Part shown: one piece after another, positions 62,159 through 64,000 of the stretch
Position numbering within the stretch: position 1 is the first letter of the stretch
Layout: each line of letters opens with the position of its first letter
NCBI RefSeq assembly: GCF_023684385.1
Contig: NZ_JAGSOJ010000002.1
Coordinates: 744,001-808,000, forward strand
DNA from: Oceanirhabdus seepicola
GTDB lineage: Bacteria; Bacillota; Clostridia; Clostridiales; Clostridiaceae
DNA length: 64,000 nucleotides
Direction of reading: 5' to 3'
Program-made: the position numbers and the translations under genes
The notes under the pieces: model-generated
The model's input: only the letters and a program-made list of their open reading frames with translations
Database searches by the model: none
What the model was told of the DNA's origin: nothing

Positions 62159-64000
62159 ATGGATATTGAAAAATTAACCATGAGAGTTCAATCTGCCATA
62201 GGAGAAGCACATAAATGTGCAGTAAATTATAATCATCAAGCTATGGACGATATACATATGTTTTATGCATTAATAAATCAAGAAGATGGACTTATTCCTA
62301 ATATTTTCTCTAGAATGGGTTTAGATATAGATTTAATCATTAAAGAGAGTGAGAAGCAATTAAATAGCATGCCCAAAGTTCTAGGTGCTGGAGCAGAATC
62401 TTCAGGGGTATATCCAACAAGAAGGTTTGAAAGTTTATTTTCAAAAGCAGAGGAGATTTCGAAACAGTTTAAGGACTCTTATGTCAGTGTTGAGCATGTA
62501 ATATTAGCAATGTTCAAGATATGTAATAATGGACCGGTGGACAGAGTGTTTAAAGCTTTTAATATTACTAAAGATAAGTTTTTGGAAATATTGAATGAGG
62601 TTAGAGGAAATCAACGAGTTGAAACCCAAGATCCAGAGGGAACTTATGAAGCCTTAGTAAAATATGGTCGTAACTTGGTACAGGAAGCAAGAAAACATAA
62701 ATTAGATCCTGTAATTGGAAGAGATGATGAAATAAGAAGAGTTGTGAGAATACTATCAAGAAGGACAAAAAATAATCCAGTACTAATAGGTGAACCAGGG
62801 GTAGGTAAAACGGCCATAGTAGAAGGTTTAGCTGAGAGAATTGTACGAGGGGATGTTCCAGAAGGATTAAAAGATAAAATTGTATTTTCATTAGATATGG
62901 GTGCACTTATAGCAGGTGCAAAATTCAGAGGGGAATTTGAAGAGAGATTAAAAGCTGTATTAAAAGAAGTGGAGAGAAGCGAAGGAAAGATAATTTTATT
63001 TATTGATGAAATTCATACCATTGTTGGTGCTGGTAAAACTGATGGAGCTATGGATGCAGGTAACATAATAAAACCGATGTTAGCAAGAGGGGAATTAAAA
63101 TGTATTGGAGCTACAACTTTTGATGAATACAGAAAATATATTGAAAAAGACAAGGCGTTAGAAAGAAGATTTCAGAAAGTTGTTATTACAGAGCCTGCTG
63201 TTGATGAAACAATATCAATATTAAGAGGACTCAAGGAAAAATTTGAAATACATCATGGTATAAGAATTCATGATAATGCAATTGTAGCTGCTGCAAAATT
63301 ATCACATAGATATATTACCAATCGATTTCTCCCAGATAAGGCAATTGACCTCATTGATGAAGCTAGTGCTATGATTAGAACAGAAATAGATAGCCTTCCT
63401 ACAGAAATGGATCACGTGAGAAGAAAAATTTTTCAATTAGAAATTGAAAGAGAAGCCCTTTCTAAGGAAAAGGATGAGTATTCAAAAGATAGATTAGATA
63501 ATATTGAGAGAGAACTAAGTAACTTGCGTGATAAGGATAATGAACTTACTGCTAAATATGAAAAAGAGAAAAGTGCGATTCAAAAGGTAAGAGATATTAA
63601 AGAAGAGTTGGATAACCTGAAGGGTGAACTTGATAAAGCGGAAAGAGATTATGACTTAAACAAAGTTGCAGAATTTAAATATGGAATGATTCCTCAAATG
63701 GAAAAAGAACTTGAAGATGAAGAGAGTAAACTTAAAGGATATTTTGAAAATTCATTATTGAAACAAGAGGTTACAGAAAATGAGATTTCAGATATAGTAT
63801 CTAAGTGGACCGGAATTCCAGTATCTAAGTTGGTAGAAGGAGAAAGAGAAAAACTTCTGAAATTAGAGTCAATAATGAGGGAGAGAGTAATAGGACAAGA
63901 CGAAGCTGTTACAGCAGTGTCCAATGCAGTAATAAGAGCTAGAGCTGGATTAAAAGGGAAGAATAAGCCTATAGGTTCATTCATTTTCTTGGGTCCTACT
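62159..64000 (+). CDS. clpB: ATP-dependent disaggregase ClpB, 3' end outside window
   Basis: 614 codons visible; AAGGGGG (62146-62152) before ATG 62159. The N-terminal Clp-N repeats are [16 protein letters not shown] and [11 protein letters not shown]. The first AAA module has Walker A GEPGVGKT (211-218), the pore/Walker B region [13 protein letters not shown] and [17 protein letters not shown]. The middle coiled-coil domain (about residues 410-540: [20 protein letters not shown] ...) distinguishes ClpB from ClpC/ClpA. The second AAA module starts with [21 protein letters not shown] and runs to SFIFLGPT at the edge, just before its own Walker A. It rescues aggregated proteins together with DnaK. 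The gene is expected to run about 250 residues beyond the window. Confidence 0.95.
   Translation, partial: MDIEKLTMRVQSAIGEAHKCAVNYNHQAMDDIHMFYALINQEDGLIPNIFSRMGLDIDLIIKESEKQLNSMPKVLGAGAESSGVYPTRRFESLFSKAEEISKQFKDSYVSVEHVILAMFKICNNGPVDRVFKAFNITKDKFLEILNEVRGNQRVETQDPEGTYEALVKYGRNLVQEARKHKLDPVIGRDDEIRRVVRILSRRTKNNPVLIGEPGVGKTAIVEGLAERIVRGDVPEGLKDKIVFSLDMGALIAGAKFRGEFEERLKAVLKEVERSEGKIILFIDEIHTIVGAGKTDGAMDAGNIIKPMLARGELKCIGATTFDEYRKYIEKDKALERRFQKVVITEPAVDETISILRGLKEKFEIHHGIRIHDNAIVAAAKLSHRYITNRFLPDKAIDLIDEASAMIRTEIDSLPTEMDHVRRKIFQLEIEREALSKEKDEYSKDRLDNIERELSNLRDKDNELTAKYEKEKSAIQKVRDIKEELDNLKGELDKAERDYDLNKVAEFKYGMIPQMEKELEDEESKLKGYFENSLLKQEVTENEISDIVSKWTGIPVSKLVEGEREKLLKLESIMRERVIGQDEAVTAVSNAVIRARAGLKGKNKPIGSFIFLGPT

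Noticed and set aside
1..64000. tRNA, rRNA and CRISPR arrays
   Set aside because: No cloverleaf with a GGTTCGAATCC-type T arm and no regularly spaced direct repeats were seen.

Overview
The window looks like a chromosome segment of a low-GC Gram-positive anaerobe of the Clostridium type. The DNA is very AT-rich, Shine-Dalgarno sites are strong (AGGAGG/GGAGGG), TTG and GTG starts are common, there is no outer-membrane machinery, and there are many secreted Ig-fold surface proteins, an immune inhibitor A protease, an HD-GYP protein and ClpB. No rRNA, tRNA or CRISPR array was seen. The species cannot be named from sequence alone.

The window is mainly a cell-envelope locus. Bases 1-19700 hold S-layer-like and other exported proteins: a tandem-module protein cut by the window edge, a 1323-residue Ig-repeat surface protein, a 564-residue Ig protein, a small lipoprotein, a 5'-truncated S-layer-type gene on the minus strand (7562-9673), an internally deleted PD-(D/E)XK transposase-family gene, a three-gene minus-strand cassette (XRE regulator, tyrosine recombinase, duplicated-motif DNA-binding protein), a tandem SLAP-domain protein and a 1628-residue Ig/propeller protein.

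Bases 19800-34425 are one polysaccharide locus running left to right: O-antigen-ligase-type membrane protein, two GT4 glycosyltransferases, an ABC-2 exporter pair (Wzm/Wzt type), a methyltransferase/coiled-coil/glycosyltransferase fusion, a PP-loop ATPase, a UDP-ManNAc dehydrogenase type enzyme, a DegT aminotransferase and a polyprenyl-phosphate sugar transferase. The gene set (initiating transferase, ABC exporter, ligase, next to S-layer-type proteins) resembles the S-layer glycosylation loci known from Geobacillus and Paenibacillus. The locus is bounded by copies of an 18-bp REP-like sequence. Two of them flank a REP-associated tyrosine transposase gene at 34425-35296.

Bases 35300-50600 are a second secreted-protein region: two divergent beta-propeller proteins flank a small membrane-anchored protein, an S41 protease and a PepD dipeptidase. 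Then follows an apparent four-gene operon (42256-50544): an Ig protein sharing its N-terminal domain with the first big surface protein, a chitobiase-type Ig protein, an immune inhibitor A metalloprotease and a protein made of eight novel-looking repeats.

Bases 50700-64000 are mostly housekeeping or stress genes: an aromatic-acid-exporter-like membrane protein, HD-GYP protein, rhomboid protease, FtsH-type protease, DUF1232 protein, RNase H, a small membrane protein, two XRE-TPR regulators (the second frameshifted at a short TA run) and the start of clpB, which runs off the end. This part also carries several repeated non-coding elements: long perfect palindromes, a 122-bp MITE-like element, a GC-rich multi-hairpin element and GAATAAA-rich inverted repeats.
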